A DNA stretch of 64,000 nt, from contig JAGDMU010000002.1 in the NCBI GenBank assembly GCA_017860615.1, positions 124,001 through 188,000 of the forward strand. Reading direction: 5' to 3'. This document shows, one piece after another, positions 8,360-17,738 of this stretch. A model generated the notes under the pieces. That model was not told the DNA's origin. It saw only the letters and a list, made by a program, of their open reading frames with translations, and did no database searches. The stretch comes from Pseudomonadota bacterium (GTDB taxonomy: Bacteria > Campylobacterota > Campylobacteria > Campylobacterales > Sulfurospirillaceae). Every line of letters begins with the position of its first letter. The first letter of the stretch is position 1. A program made the position numbers and the translations under genes.

Positions 8360-10096
8360 TTACCTTTCGTGTTTTTGGTGATTAAATTCTGGAACTATTT
8401 TTTGTAATTGTGCCATTTTATCATTACATGTAAAAAGTTTTTCCATATCTTTTTCTAACACATCAATGGAATACTCTGTTTTGTGGGCTATCATAATGGA
8501 CGCATAGAGTGTTTTTTGATCACTCTCATCAATGAGAAGTTCTTCATAGAGTTTTTCTCCAGGGCGTAGTCCTGTAAATTCAATCTGCACATCATGTTTT
8601 CCTGAAAGCTCTATCATCTTTTTTGCCAAATCGACAATTTTAATAGGTTTTCCCATATCCAGAATAAAAAGCTCCCCACTTTGTCCAATAGCGCCTGCTT
8701 GAAGCACTAATTCACATGCTTCAGGTATCAACATGAAATAACGTGTAATCTCAGGATGTGTCACGCTTACTGGACCACCTTTTTCTATCTGCGTCCTAAA
8801 TTTAGGTATTACAGATCCACTGCTACCAAGAACATTACCAAACCGTACTGCAACGATCTGTGTCTCTTTAGCATTTACATTTTGTGCGTATAACTCACAA
8901 ATTCTTTTCGTAGTCCCCATGACATTGGTTGGACGAACGGCTTTATCTGTCGAAATCAAAATAAATTTTTTCACATTGTGTTTAATTGCAAGATCTATAC
9001 AAATTTTGGTTCCCAAAACGTTGTTTAAAATACCTTCTTCTACATTGGATTCAACCAAAGGAACGTGTTTATAAGCTGCTGCATGAACTACGATATCTGG
9101 CTTATACGTTTCAAATGTTTTGTCTAGCAACGGCTCATTCAAAACACTTTGCATCATAGGAAAAAGCTTATCACTTTTGAGCTCTTCTACAAGTTGGTAG
9201 AGATTGAATTCACTATGATCCACCAAAATAAGTTTTTTAGCCCCGTATTTAAGGCATTGACGTACAATTTCACTACCAATACTACCTCCTGCACCTGTAA
9301 TCAAAATAATCTTATCTTGAATAAAATGTGAAATTTTGACTTTATCGAGATCTTTTGGATGGCGGGCTAAAAGATCTTCAACAGAAATATTTTTTAATTG
9401 ATTGGATAAAAGATCATTAGATAAAATTTTATCCAATGATGGCAAAATCTTAATCTCATAAAAATAGGGTTTTAATCGCTCATAAATGAGATTAATTCGC
9501 TTAGAACTGCTTGAGGGCATCGCAATAAGTAATAAATCGTACTTTGCATCACCTATTCTTCGTTTGAGTTCATCTTTAGAGAGAATATAAATACTATCAA
9601 TACTTCTTTTTTGAAGCCGCTTGTCATCATCCACAAAGTATTTCAATTTATAAGCACTGTCACGAAATTCTTCTTCTAACTTAAGCCCAGCTTTTCCAGC
9701 GCCATAAATGACCAACGTTTTGTTTTTCTTAGCACGACTACGATTAATAACGAGATAATAACCATACATTAAAAAATTAATAGCAAAGAGATAAACAAAC
9801 AATTCCGAAAATAAAAAATAGAGGAAAAATCGTCCATAATAAAAAGGTGCATACGTACCAAAAGCAACAATATACACAATGCTTTTGAGAATAAAAGTCT
9901 TCTGAGTTACTTTAGACCAAGAAAGAGAATAATCTTTAAAAAGTAAAATAGAAGCAAAAATACGAATACAAACAACCATAACAACAATTTGCACATTAAA
10001 TGGTTTATGAAATACCAAAAACGTCCATGAGAATGTTAAAAATGTGAGTGTTATGATCACCAAAATATTTAAAATACGTTTATCGATAGCAAACAT
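8360..10096 (-). CDS. Membrane UDP-N-acetylglucosamine 4,6-dehydratase, PglF/WbpM family
   Basis: Dehydrates UDP-GlcNAc to the 4-keto-6-deoxy sugar used for bacillosamine, QuiNAc or FucNAc. The 578 residues begin with four membrane helices (to about 118). A first Rossmann domain follows (YGAGKAG at 131-137), then the catalytic SDR domain with GAGGSIG at 268-274. The STDK motif at 382-385 carries the catalytic Asp/Lys that replace the usual SDR Tyr in large dehydratases. Length and layout match both PglF and WbpM. The next genes are a WecA-like transferase and a reductase, as in wbpM-type O-antigen loci, so it may feed QuiNAc/FucNAc rather than bacillosamine. No PglE or PglD neighbour is seen. 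Confidence 0.9.
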   Translation of the reverse strand: MFAIDKRILNILVIITLTFLTFSWTFLVFHKPFNVQIVVMVVCIRIFASILLFKDYSLSWSKVTQKTFILKSIVYIVAFGTYAPFYYGRFFLYFLFSELFVYLFAINFLMYGYYLVINRSRAKKNKTLVIYGAGKAGLKLEEEFRDSAYKLKYFVDDDKRLQKRSIDSIYILSKDELKRRIGDAKYDLLLIAMPSSSSKRINLIYERLKPYFYEIKILPSLDKILSNDLLSNQLKNISVEDLLARHPKDLDKVKISHFIQDKIILITGAGGSIGSEIVRQCLKYGAKKLILVDHSEFNLYQLVEELKSDKLFPMMQSVLNEPLLDKTFETYKPDIVVHAAAYKHVPLVESNVEEGILNNVLGTKICIDLAIKHNVKKFILISTDKAVRPTNVMGTTKRICELYAQNVNAKETQIVAVRFGNVLGSSGSVIPKFRTQIEKGGPVSVTHPEITRYFMLIPEACELVLQAGAIGQSGELFILDMGKPIKIVDLAKKMIELSGKHDVQIEFTGLRPGEKLYEELLIDESDQKTLYASIMIAHKTEYSIDVLEKDMEKLFTCNDKMAQLQKIVPEFNHQKHER

Positions 10097-11067
10097 TACG
10101 CAAACTTCTTTCGTTTATCAACCATCTTCATCACTCCATATAATAATGCAATACTCACACAAAAAGCGGGAAGAAGCACCTGAGAATATTGCTGTACACT
10201 ATATCCTAAAGCAAATAAAATCAGATTGACGCCCAAAGCTAAACAAACGACAGTACTATGACTCATACCACTTTGAACTAAACGCTGGTACGCGTGCTTA
10301 CGATGTCCCAAAGAGAGCTTTTCACCATTTTTATATCTTCGTAGAAGTGTTAAAGTCGCATCAAACCAAAAAATCCCAAACAAAATTAACCAAATAAAAA
10401 TAGACATCCCGTTATTTTGGTAATAAAGAGCAAAAATGGCTATGGTATAGCCTAAAAGAGTACTACCAACATCCCCCATAAAAATTTTTGCTTTGTGCCA
10501 GTTCCATACTAAGAAACCACCAACACAGACACCTAAGATTAAGAAGTGATCTCCTCCAAACAAAATGTATCCAGCTATGGCTAGAAAAATCGCTTCACTT
10601 CCTGCATAGCCATCAATACCATCTAAAAAATTATAGAGATTAATAAACCACATAATGCCAAAAAATGCCAATACATTTGTCATCAGTTGATTTTCAAGTA
10701 TCCAAAATCCAAAATCAATTTTATTCAATCCACCCAAAGCATAAAGGCCTACAATGCTTACAAAAGATTGTGTGACAAGTCTCACTTTTGGCGATAACTC
10801 ATAAAGATCATCAATGTAACTTACGATAGAGAGTAAACTGCCTGCCATTAAAGCATAAAAAAGTGAAGGTGTTATACCGTTAGATATAAAAAGATAAATA
10901 AGCCCTGCAAACCATGTAAGCGCAATAGCGATACCCCCACCATGCGGAGTTGGTACAGTATGTGAGCTTCTTTCATTAACCTCAGCAACCAAAGATTTTT
11001 TAAGCGCAACAGAGCGAATACCTAACGTTAAAAAGAGTGAAATAAAAAATAAACCTATTAAAATCAC
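10096..11067 (-). CDS. Undecaprenyl-phosphate N-acetylhexosamine-1-phosphate transferase (WecA/WbpL-like)
   Basis: Polytopic initiating transferase of the MraY/WecA family that puts a HexNAc-1-phosphate on undecaprenyl phosphate. The 323 residues show SSHTVPTPHGGG near 35-46, the Asp pair of DDLYELSP, the NFLDGIDGYAG loop, and KIFMGDVGSTLLGY. A His-containing HRKHAYQRL motif is typical of the GlcNAc/FucNAc subfamily. The start is GTG at 11067, overlapping the upstream gene stop by four bases (GTGA). It pairs with the epimerase/reductase at 11064, as WbpL does with WbpV/WbpK. A second family member lies at 34802, so the window has two initiators. Confidence 0.88.
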   Translation of the reverse strand: MILIGLFFISLFLTLGIRSVALKKSLVAEVNERSSHTVPTPHGGGIAIALTWFAGLIYLFISNGITPSLFYALMAGSLLSIVSYIDDLYELSPKVRLVTQSFVSIVGLYALGGLNKIDFGFWILENQLMTNVLAFFGIMWFINLYNFLDGIDGYAGSEAIFLAIAGYILFGGDHFLILGVCVGGFLVWNWHKAKIFMGDVGSTLLGYTIAIFALYYQNNGMSIFIWLILFGIFWFDATLTLLRRYKNGEKLSLGHRKHAYQRLVQSGMSHSTVVCLALGVNLILFALGYSVQQYSQVLLPAFCVSIALLYGVMKMVDKRKKFA

Positions 11068-11915
11068 AGACTCTCACCTCTTACCATTTTCTCTATACCT
11101 TCGTGAACATTATAAGGATTTTTAAAATTTAGAAAATGTTTTGTCTTTGTATTGTCGATTTCCAAACTTTCAAATAAACGCTGATACAAAGATGGTTTTA
11201 GCCATTTCAGAAGCCCCTCTAAAAACTTTACATTTAAAAGATAAACTTTTTGCTTCTTAGCATTTGCAATGAGTTCTATAAGTTTTGTCGTAGAAAGAGG
11301 AATGTCATCACTGGCAAGGAATATACCTCTTTTTTGTGTTTGAATAATACAGTCTATCATTGCACATAGATTACCCACATAAATAAAACTACGCTTGTTG
11401 TTAATATTACCAAAAGGCAAGAGAGGTATTTTATCTATTAGGTTCATCAAACTTTTTATATTGCCAGGAGCGTTATACCCATAAACCATCGGTGGACGAA
11501 CAATAGAAATTTTAAAATGTTCATCTTCGAGCATTAGGAGCTGTTGTTCAGCTTCTAATTTACTACTACCATATAAAGAGGAAGGACCAAGCAAAGAGTC
11601 TTCACGTAAACAAACGATGGATTGATCATATACAGCAATTGTACTCATAAAAATAAAATGCTTTGCGCCACTCTCTTTTGCTTTTTGCGCGAGCGATAAC
11701 GTATGTTTAACATTAGCTTCAAAAAACATTGCTTGCGTAGCTTTTGGCTGATGCACCAAAGCAGATAAATGAACTATAACGTCCACACCGTATAAATCTA
11801 ATACGTCAAAATGATCATGTAAAAAGGAGAATGTCTGAATGTCATAGCGTTCACCATACATTTTTTGAAAAAAACTGCCAATAAACCCATTTGCCCCTGT
11901 TAATAAAAGTCTCAT
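11064..11915 (-). CDS. NAD-dependent epimerase/reductase, WbpV/WbpK-like
   Basis: Short extended-SDR sugar enzyme of 283 residues with GANGFIGS near the N-terminus, a VHLSALVHQP segment and the active site YGSSK. Family members beside WbpL-type transferases reduce UDP-4-keto-6-deoxy-GlcNAc at C4 to give UDP-QuiNAc or UDP-FucNAc. With the dehydratase at 8360 and the transferase at 10096 this makes a plausible make-and-load set for the first sugar. Which stereoisomer is made cannot be read from the sequence. Overlaps its neighbours by four bases on both sides. Confidence 0.8.
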   Translation of the reverse strand: MRLLLTGANGFIGSFFQKMYGERYDIQTFSFLHDHFDVLDLYGVDVIVHLSALVHQPKATQAMFFEANVKHTLSLAQKAKESGAKHFIFMSTIAVYDQSIVCLREDSLLGPSSLYGSSKLEAEQQLLMLEDEHFKISIVRPPMVYGYNAPGNIKSLMNLIDKIPLLPFGNINNKRSFIYVGNLCAMIDCIIQTQKRGIFLASDDIPLSTTKLIELIANAKKQKVYLLNVKFLEGLLKWLKPSLYQRLFESLEIDNTKTKHFLNFKNPYNVHEGIEKMVRGESL

Positions 11916-12658
11916 TTTCGTATTAAGCCTATAAGTTTACTAGGGTATTTTAAAAGAATTTGCCCTATATTTGTTTTGATGCCATTTTCTTTACAAACAC
12001 GTAATTGTTCTATGGTATTGATATAAAGGCTCTTCAACGATGTGCTTACGCCACCTATTCTCATTTTAATAATGGGCTCTTGTAAATAATAATAACTAAT
12101 GTTATGCGTATATAAAAATCTCGCCATCAAGTCAAAATCTGCTGCTATCTTATAATCTGTTTTAAAATAACCATATTTTTCATAAATTTCTCTTTTTACA
12201 AAGAAAGTTGGATGAGCAGGGTATAAAGCCTTTTTAAAATTGTTAGGTAAACATTTACTGCTATCATAATATCGGATAGTTCGCTCTAAATTATCAGATC
12301 GAACAAAGACAAGATCTGCAAAAAGGCTGTCAACATTATGTAGCTCAAAAATCTTAATAATTTTTTCAATGATATGATTGTTTATATACATATCATCACT
12401 GTTAAGAATACCTATCACATCGCCCGTTGCTAATTTAAGACCTTTATTCATAGCATCATAAATTCCATGATCTGGCTCACTAATAAATTTGTTTATCTTG
12501 TTGCCATACCCTTTAATAATTTCTATTGTACTATCGGTACTTGCGCCATCGATGATAATATATTCTACATTAGGATACGTTTGAGACAAAACAGATTCTA
12601 TGGCATACTTTATCGTATCTTTGTTATTCCAAACAACGGTTACTATCGATACTTTCAC
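11912..12658 (-). CDS. Family 2 glycosyltransferase
   Basis: GT-A glycosyltransferase of 248 residues, cytosolic or peripheral. The nucleotide-sugar binding start VSIVTVVWNNKDTI, DGASTDST near 37-44, EPDHGIYDAMNKG, and the metal-binding SDD at 87-89 are all present. This is the WcaA-like subgroup that often adds an inner sugar of O-antigens. Donor and acceptor unknown. The start overlaps the upstream GT4 stop by four bases. Confidence 0.88.
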   Translation of the reverse strand: MKVSIVTVVWNNKDTIKYAIESVLSQTYPNVEYIIIDGASTDSTIEIIKGYGNKINKFISEPDHGIYDAMNKGLKLATGDVIGILNSDDMYINNHIIEKIIKIFELHNVDSLFADLVFVRSDNLERTIRYYDSSKCLPNNFKKALYPAHPTFFVKREIYEKYGYFKTDYKIAADFDLMARFLYTHNISYYYLQEPIIKMRIGGVSTSLKSLYINTIEQLRVCKENGIKTNIGQILLKYPSKLIGLIRK

Positions 12659-13707
12659 TGAACATCTTCTCCAAATATTTTTAATAATTTCTGCTTGTGT
12701 ATTGCCTTCGAAAAATTATTTTGATACCTCTTTCGAATGTTTTCTGACAATGTTTCTTTATCTGTATAATCAATGAATTTTTGAATACATTTTTCTAAAT
12801 CTTCACGATTATGAGGTTCACAATAAAAAGGATAATCTTCCCCAAGCATTTCTACAATTAATCCAACATTGGTGGTTATAATAATTGTCCCTAACATCAT
12901 GGCTTCTAGTATAACCATGGGCTGACCTTCATTCCACGATGGCAATATTAAACAATCCGCTTCATAAATTTTTTTGTATTTTTCTTCTCCATTGATAAAT
13001 CCATTGATTGTAATAAAATCACTCTGATAGCTTCTTATTTTTTTTTCATTGTTATTGACAAAACTACCAAAACATTCTAATTGTCGTTCATGTTGGTTTT
13101 GAAACACATCAAAAAGTTCAAAAACACCTTTCTCTTTTATATAGTTTGAGATGTACAAAAAGCTTTTCTTACCTATCTTTTTTTCTTTTAAACTATACTC
13201 TTGATTTAATGAATTTTCAAGTACAAAAATTTTCCCTCTATGGAAAAATTCTTGGAACTCATTACTTTGATTTTGCGACAAAACGATAAGCTTGTACGTA
13301 CAATGAAAAATTAATTTTGTTACCAATCTATTGATGAAATGTGCCTGATAAAATACTTTAAAATCACCACGATGAATATGTAAAATGACTTTTCCTTTTC
13401 CACTCAATCGGAAACTTAAAATATTAAGTAGCGTTTTCAAACATCCAAATGTAGATAATGAAAAAACCGTATAAAAATAATCATATAAATTCAGTTTATT
13501 GAGAGTCATTAGTTTTGTGGCATATAAAAACACATTTTTTAGTTTTGCACCATTTCGTTTCATGTGTTCTTGTAAATCACTTTTTTCTTCAATGATATCC
13601 ACATTAAAATATTCAGCTAACAAATCTATATTTAATTGATTCGATACACTTATCCCATGTACAATATTAGGAGGTAATTCTCCAAAAAAAAGTATTTTTT
13701 TAGCCAA
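12655..13707 (-). CDS. GT-B family 4 glycosyltransferase
   Basis: Glycosyltransferase of 350 residues with the two-Rossmann GT-B layout; the donor-site EX7E motif is at E260-E268 (EGQPMVILE), followed by a TTNVGLIVEML stretch. N-terminal FGELPPNIVHGISVSN is the acceptor-domain glycine-type loop. The start at 13707 overlaps the polymerase stop by eight bases. Visibly A/T rich like the polymerase and flippase nearby, which suggests the strain-specific core of the locus. Sugar specificity unknown. Confidence 0.87.
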   Translation of the reverse strand: MAKKILFFGELPPNIVHGISVSNQLNIDLLAEYFNVDIIEEKSDLQEHMKRNGAKLKNVFLYATKLMTLNKLNLYDYFYTVFSLSTFGCLKTLLNILSFRLSGKGKVILHIHRGDFKVFYQAHFINRLVTKLIFHCTYKLIVLSQNQSNEFQEFFHRGKIFVLENSLNQEYSLKEKKIGKKSFLYISNYIKEKGVFELFDVFQNQHERQLECFGSFVNNNEKKIRSYQSDFITINGFINGEEKYKKIYEADCLILPSWNEGQPMVILEAMMLGTIIITTNVGLIVEMLGEDYPFYCEPHNREDLEKCIQKFIDYTDKETLSENIRKRYQNNFSKAIHKQKLLKIFGEDVQ

Positions 13708-15004
13708 AAGTAATCTCTTTATTGTTAGATAATCGTAGAAAAGGGAAAATAAGCAATGATAAAATAATTGTTACAAATATCGTTCGATGTGTAAAATAAT
13801 CTCCAAACAACATCAAAAACAATAACATTAATATAAAAATATATAATCCCATAAAGTTTATTTTTTTGATTAAAAGAATCATCATACCCAATACACTAAA
13901 AATGATCATAACTTCAATCCAATAAAAATATCCAAAATCTAAAAAATAAGGCTGGATAAATGTCGCTGCATTAAAACCTGAAATAGTTATTTCCATACCT
14001 TGAGCAATTCGCTCCGTATCATGTGTAAAGAAATTAAAAAAATGATTCAATTCATACGTAGGGGGAAATTCTAAGTATAATTTTAATACGTCAAAATTTA
14101 ATGCCACATAACTATAAATCCATGAAATTGCAACAGAATCAATTTGAGTTCCAAGAAAATCTTTAATGATACCATCATATCCACCTCTCTCTAGTAACCT
14201 ATATTCCCCATATAAAGAGAAAATATAGATAAATACTAAAAGAAACATTCCTATCAAAATTACTTTTTTACTACTTATTTTATTGCTAATTTTTAGAGTA
14301 ACAAAATACCAAGCAATAATAAAAAAAATAAATATTCTAACTAAATCACCTCTTTTAACATCAAAAAATCCACTAAATAGGACAATAGATAAAATTGCAA
14401 CTACGCTATATCTTCGTTTGACATAAAGTGAAAAAATGACTAACATCCATTGTAAAGATGCAGCTAAACCAGCAAACCCAGGTAATTTAAATTGGTCTCC
14501 TGATTGTATTTGTGCTATATCTCCATAATCAAAAACTCTAAATCCAACGCTATAACCAATATATAATTTCATAAAAATATATAAACACAAAATAATCAGA
14601 TAAAAAGTATTGATATTAATTTGAATATATGTCTTAAAATGCAGTTTTTTTATAGGAAGATTCTCAAAAAAATATAAGATTATAAATACTGCAAATGGTC
14701 CAATTAAAAAGATATATAAATCTTTCAACTCTTTTTCAAATTGCTTTATGCTTAGATTGAATGTATTTAAAAATAATGCGAGAAAAAAACCAAAAAGAAA
14801 AATATTATAACTATTGATGTTGTTTTTTTTGATTGACAATAAAGCATAGCACAAGAGTGTAAAAGAAACGATATACAATAAAAAATTGACGGGGTTATCC
14901 TTGTTAACAGAATCAAAAACGATTAGAGGATACAACCCCATCATTGTTAAAACTGTAAAGCTTATGTATAAAATGTGCTTTGAATTAAATGTTATTTGGT
15001 GCAT
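13700..15004 (-). CDS. Wzy-like O-antigen/polysaccharide polymerase
   Basis: A 434-residue polytopic membrane protein with roughly eleven hydrophobic segments and one large polar loop (about residues 265-330), the shape of Wzy polymerases, which join repeat units in the periplasm. Sequence conservation in this family is low, so the call rests on topology and on neighbours: Wzz-like at 7.5 kb, Wzx at 16.3 kb, glycosyltransferases on both sides. Strongly A/T rich. The ATG at 15004 overlaps the pyruvyltransferase stop by 13 bases. It could instead be an O-antigen ligase-like protein, less likely here. Confidence 0.7.
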   Translation of the reverse strand: MHQITFNSKHILYISFTVLTMMGLYPLIVFDSVNKDNPVNFLLYIVSFTLLCYALLSIKKNNINSYNIFLFGFFLALFLNTFNLSIKQFEKELKDLYIFLIGPFAVFIILYFFENLPIKKLHFKTYIQININTFYLIILCLYIFMKLYIGYSVGFRVFDYGDIAQIQSGDQFKLPGFAGLAASLQWMLVIFSLYVKRRYSVVAILSIVLFSGFFDVKRGDLVRIFIFFIIAWYFVTLKISNKISSKKVILIGMFLLVFIYIFSLYGEYRLLERGGYDGIIKDFLGTQIDSVAISWIYSYVALNFDVLKLYLEFPPTYELNHFFNFFTHDTERIAQGMEITISGFNAATFIQPYFLDFGYFYWIEVMIIFSVLGMMILLIKKINFMGLYIFILMLLFLMLFGDYFTHRTIFVTIILSLLIFPFLRLSNNKEITFG

Positions 15005-16314
15005 ATTTCGTCAATAGCATTTTCTAATTTTTGATTAATATCTAAAAGATTTAACGTTAATTCATTCTTTATTTTTATTCTATTTAATAATAAATCTTCA
15101 ATTAAGAACATTAAATTAGTGGAATTTATCGTATTAATATCAACTACATATTTTTCATAATCTTTTATTTCTTTTAGGATTCCTTTAGATTTTGTTCCAT
15201 GATAAGAAATATTGATCGAAGGAGTGCAAACAGATAATGCAAATATAACAGAATGAAGTCTTGTGCCAATAAATATTTCCATTTTTTCATATAGACTTCT
15301 CAATTGCATTGGCGTTAAATCTAAAGTATATAACTTTATACTATTTTCATACTTTGTATTATCAAAATAATCTTTTATTTTTTTGGATATTTTCATATCA
15401 TTATGCCCTAAATGCGATATATCAGTTGTAACCTGAGGAAATATATGAATAACAGCATTATGAGTATCAATGAGATGTTTCATGCTATCTATAATACTTT
15501 GTATATAATTTTCAGAACATTGCTGCTTTTCTTCTTCAGAAGATAAATATTTAAAATCATGATCCACGATGGTGTATCCAACATTAAATGCCAAATGATC
15601 AATATGAATGGGCAATAGCATCTCTTCATGTTTTAAATAAAATGCACTATCGGGGATTATTTTGCATTTACCAGAGTGGCAAATATGTTTAACAACATCA
15701 TATTTTTCTAAGCATAGCGATTCTCTTAAATATATTAAGTCAACATTTTTTATAACATACCTAAAGAGCCATTGACTCAACTGACCAATTACTGGCCCCA
15801 ATGACTGAGAAAAAATAACAGATTTTTTATTGTATCTCTTCGCTAAAACGAAAGGATATAGCATTCGTATTAACGATAAAAATTGCCGTAGAGAAGCATT
15901 CTCGGTATAAAGAAAGCTCCCACCTTTGCTTAAAATAATATCCGCATCCAAGAAAATATTTATAGATTCTACTTCGTGTTCTTTAAAACATAGTTTTATC
16001 AAAAGACGATTCTTTGAAACCAATAATAAAAGAGATTTTAAGAAATTAATTATAAAAGAAACGATTCTTAATTTATCACTGTTAAATCCAAAAAAAGTTA
16101 CAGGCTCCGGAAAAATACTTGGTAAAACCCTATTGGCATACTTCCCAATTATTTTATGATCCGTTTGTAGTCTCATATCGCCTTCACCGTATGTAGAAAG
16201 CATAGAGATATCTGCTTTTTTATCTACACGATGAATTAATTGAGTTGTCGCAATAACAATTGCTGCGTCACCTTTATTTTTATCCGTATAACAATGGGTT
16301 ATAACATACTTCAT
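14992..16314 (-). CDS. Polysaccharide pyruvyltransferase family protein
   Basis: Likely adds a pyruvate ketal to a sugar of the polymer (CsaB/WcaK-type family). The 440 residues open with TDKNKGDAAIVIATTQLI, the family's N-terminal glycine-type motif. Other matches are SQSLGPVIG near the middle and the C-terminal FIGTRLHSVIFALS, whose Arg and His are typical of the family. A poorly conserved region around 90-130 is rich in basic residues. It overlaps Wzx by four bases upstream and Wzy by 13 downstream. Substrate unknown; pyruvylation of the repeat unit is inferred. Confidence 0.83.
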   Translation of the reverse strand: MKYVITHCYTDKNKGDAAIVIATTQLIHRVDKKADISMLSTYGEGDMRLQTDHKIIGKYANRVLPSIFPEPVTFFGFNSDKLRIVSFIINFLKSLLLLVSKNRLLIKLCFKEHEVESINIFLDADIILSKGGSFLYTENASLRQFLSLIRMLYPFVLAKRYNKKSVIFSQSLGPVIGQLSQWLFRYVIKNVDLIYLRESLCLEKYDVVKHICHSGKCKIIPDSAFYLKHEEMLLPIHIDHLAFNVGYTIVDHDFKYLSSEEEKQQCSENYIQSIIDSMKHLIDTHNAVIHIFPQVTTDISHLGHNDMKISKKIKDYFDNTKYENSIKLYTLDLTPMQLRSLYEKMEIFIGTRLHSVIFALSVCTPSINISYHGTKSKGILKEIKDYEKYVVDINTINSTNLMFLIEDLLLNRIKIKNELTLNLLDINQKLENAIDEICTK

Positions 16315-17738
16315 AAACTTCTCACTCCACTTTGCTTAAGTTTATAAAAAACCATCAACAAAAATAAAAATAAACCAACATTAGCTATGACCAAATAACT
16401 TATATTGCTTGAAAAAAGATAACTTAGATATCCAAAACTTACTATCAACATAAAAAAAATCAAAAATTTTATGTAATTCATTTTCAATTTGTTATAAAAG
16501 GTACTATCATGTTTTATAACAACCATACCATATAATCCTGCCAAAGTTATATACGAGATCAAAGAGGCATAAGTCGCACCCATAGCGCCAAATAAACGTA
16601 TAAAATAAAAATTTAAAACTATATTTTCTATGATAACGACGATAGCAAAATAAACTTGAACTTTAAATATCTTTAAAATTTGTAAATGATGAGAACTGAC
16701 ATTAAAAATAGATTGAAAAATTGGGAACAATGCAAGGATAGATAAATACAAAGGAACATCATTATATTGGTGTAAATTCATAAGGTCAATAAATAATCTG
16801 GCATTAAGAGATGAAAACATATAAAAAATCAAAGCAAGAATAAAACTAAATGAAAACATTTTCTCAAAAAACTTTGTTCTCAATACCACATCATTTTTAT
16901 TATGTGCTTCTGTGGCATAAGGAAATAACGTCAAAACGATGGATGTACCAATCATCATCATCGCTATTGAAATAATTTGTGAAGCAAATCCATATTGCGC
17001 TACACTTTCTTTGCCTACAAACTTAGCTATCATTAAAGTATCTGTGTAATTTAACGCCATACTCATCAACCCAATAGGCAGAAGAGGAATTGCTACACCA
17101 TAGCCTTTCTTGATAACATCCATTTGTATCATTGAATTCAATAAGCTTCGAAGATTAATATTTATTAGAAAAATACTAAAAACCACTAATTGCCCCAAAA
17201 TAAACAGATACAAAAAATTTAAGATATTCAATTTCTCACAATATACAAGAACCAAAGTACCCACTAAAACAACAATTTTTTGCAGAAATTGCGCATAGTT
17301 CTTAAGATATATTTTTTTTACAGCAATAAAAAATCTCATTAATTCATTATTGATAAGCTCCAAAGCCAATATAAAAACGACAATGCTACCAAGAGATAAG
17401 CTTATTTCAAAAAAATTCCATACATAATGTTCTACATGCAACAAATTTACCAATGCCCATATAACGATGTACGAAATCATCACGAGAGCAATGACTGTTT
17501 TTAGATATCCATATTGCGTTTCTTCACTAGCACCTGGAATATGTAATCGTGCATAACTATAGATATTTTGTGAAAACAGCAAACCAGAGAAAGCAATAAA
17601 GCCTTGAATCAAGACATATTCGCCATATTCAGTCACATGAAGGTATTTAATCATAAGAAATAAAGATACAAAACCAACAATAATATTCAATACGCTAAAT
17701 AATTGCGTATGGAGTATTTGCTTAAAATATTCAGGCAT
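16311..17738 (-). CDS. Wzx-type oligosaccharide flippase
   Basis: Multidrug/oligosaccharide-lipid/polysaccharide exporter-fold protein that moves the undecaprenyl-linked repeat unit across the inner membrane. About 475-486 residues with some 12-14 hydrophobic helices spread along the whole length. I choose the ATG at 17738 (MPEYFKQ), which overlaps the upstream stop by eight bases and has GGGAAG just before it. A GTG at 17771 and an ATG at 17765 are alternatives. The PglK-like ABC protein at 46346 is a second, different flippase in the window. Confidence 0.85.
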   Translation of the reverse strand: MPEYFKQILHTQLFSVLNIIVGFVSLFLMIKYLHVTEYGEYVLIQGFIAFSGLLFSQNIYSYARLHIPGASEETQYGYLKTVIALVMISYIVIWALVNLLHVEHYVWNFFEISLSLGSIVVFILALELINNELMRFFIAVKKIYLKNYAQFLQKIVVLVGTLVLVYCEKLNILNFLYLFILGQLVVFSIFLININLRSLLNSMIQMDVIKKGYGVAIPLLPIGLMSMALNYTDTLMIAKFVGKESVAQYGFASQIISIAMMMIGTSIVLTLFPYATEAHNKNDVVLRTKFFEKMFSFSFILALIFYMFSSLNARLFIDLMNLHQYNDVPLYLSILALFPIFQSIFNVSSHHLQILKIFKVQVYFAIVVIIENIVLNFYFIRLFGAMGATYASLISYITLAGLYGMVVIKHDSTFYNKLKMNYIKFLIFFMLIVSFGYLSYLFSSNISYLVIANVGLFLFLLMVFYKLKQSGVRSL

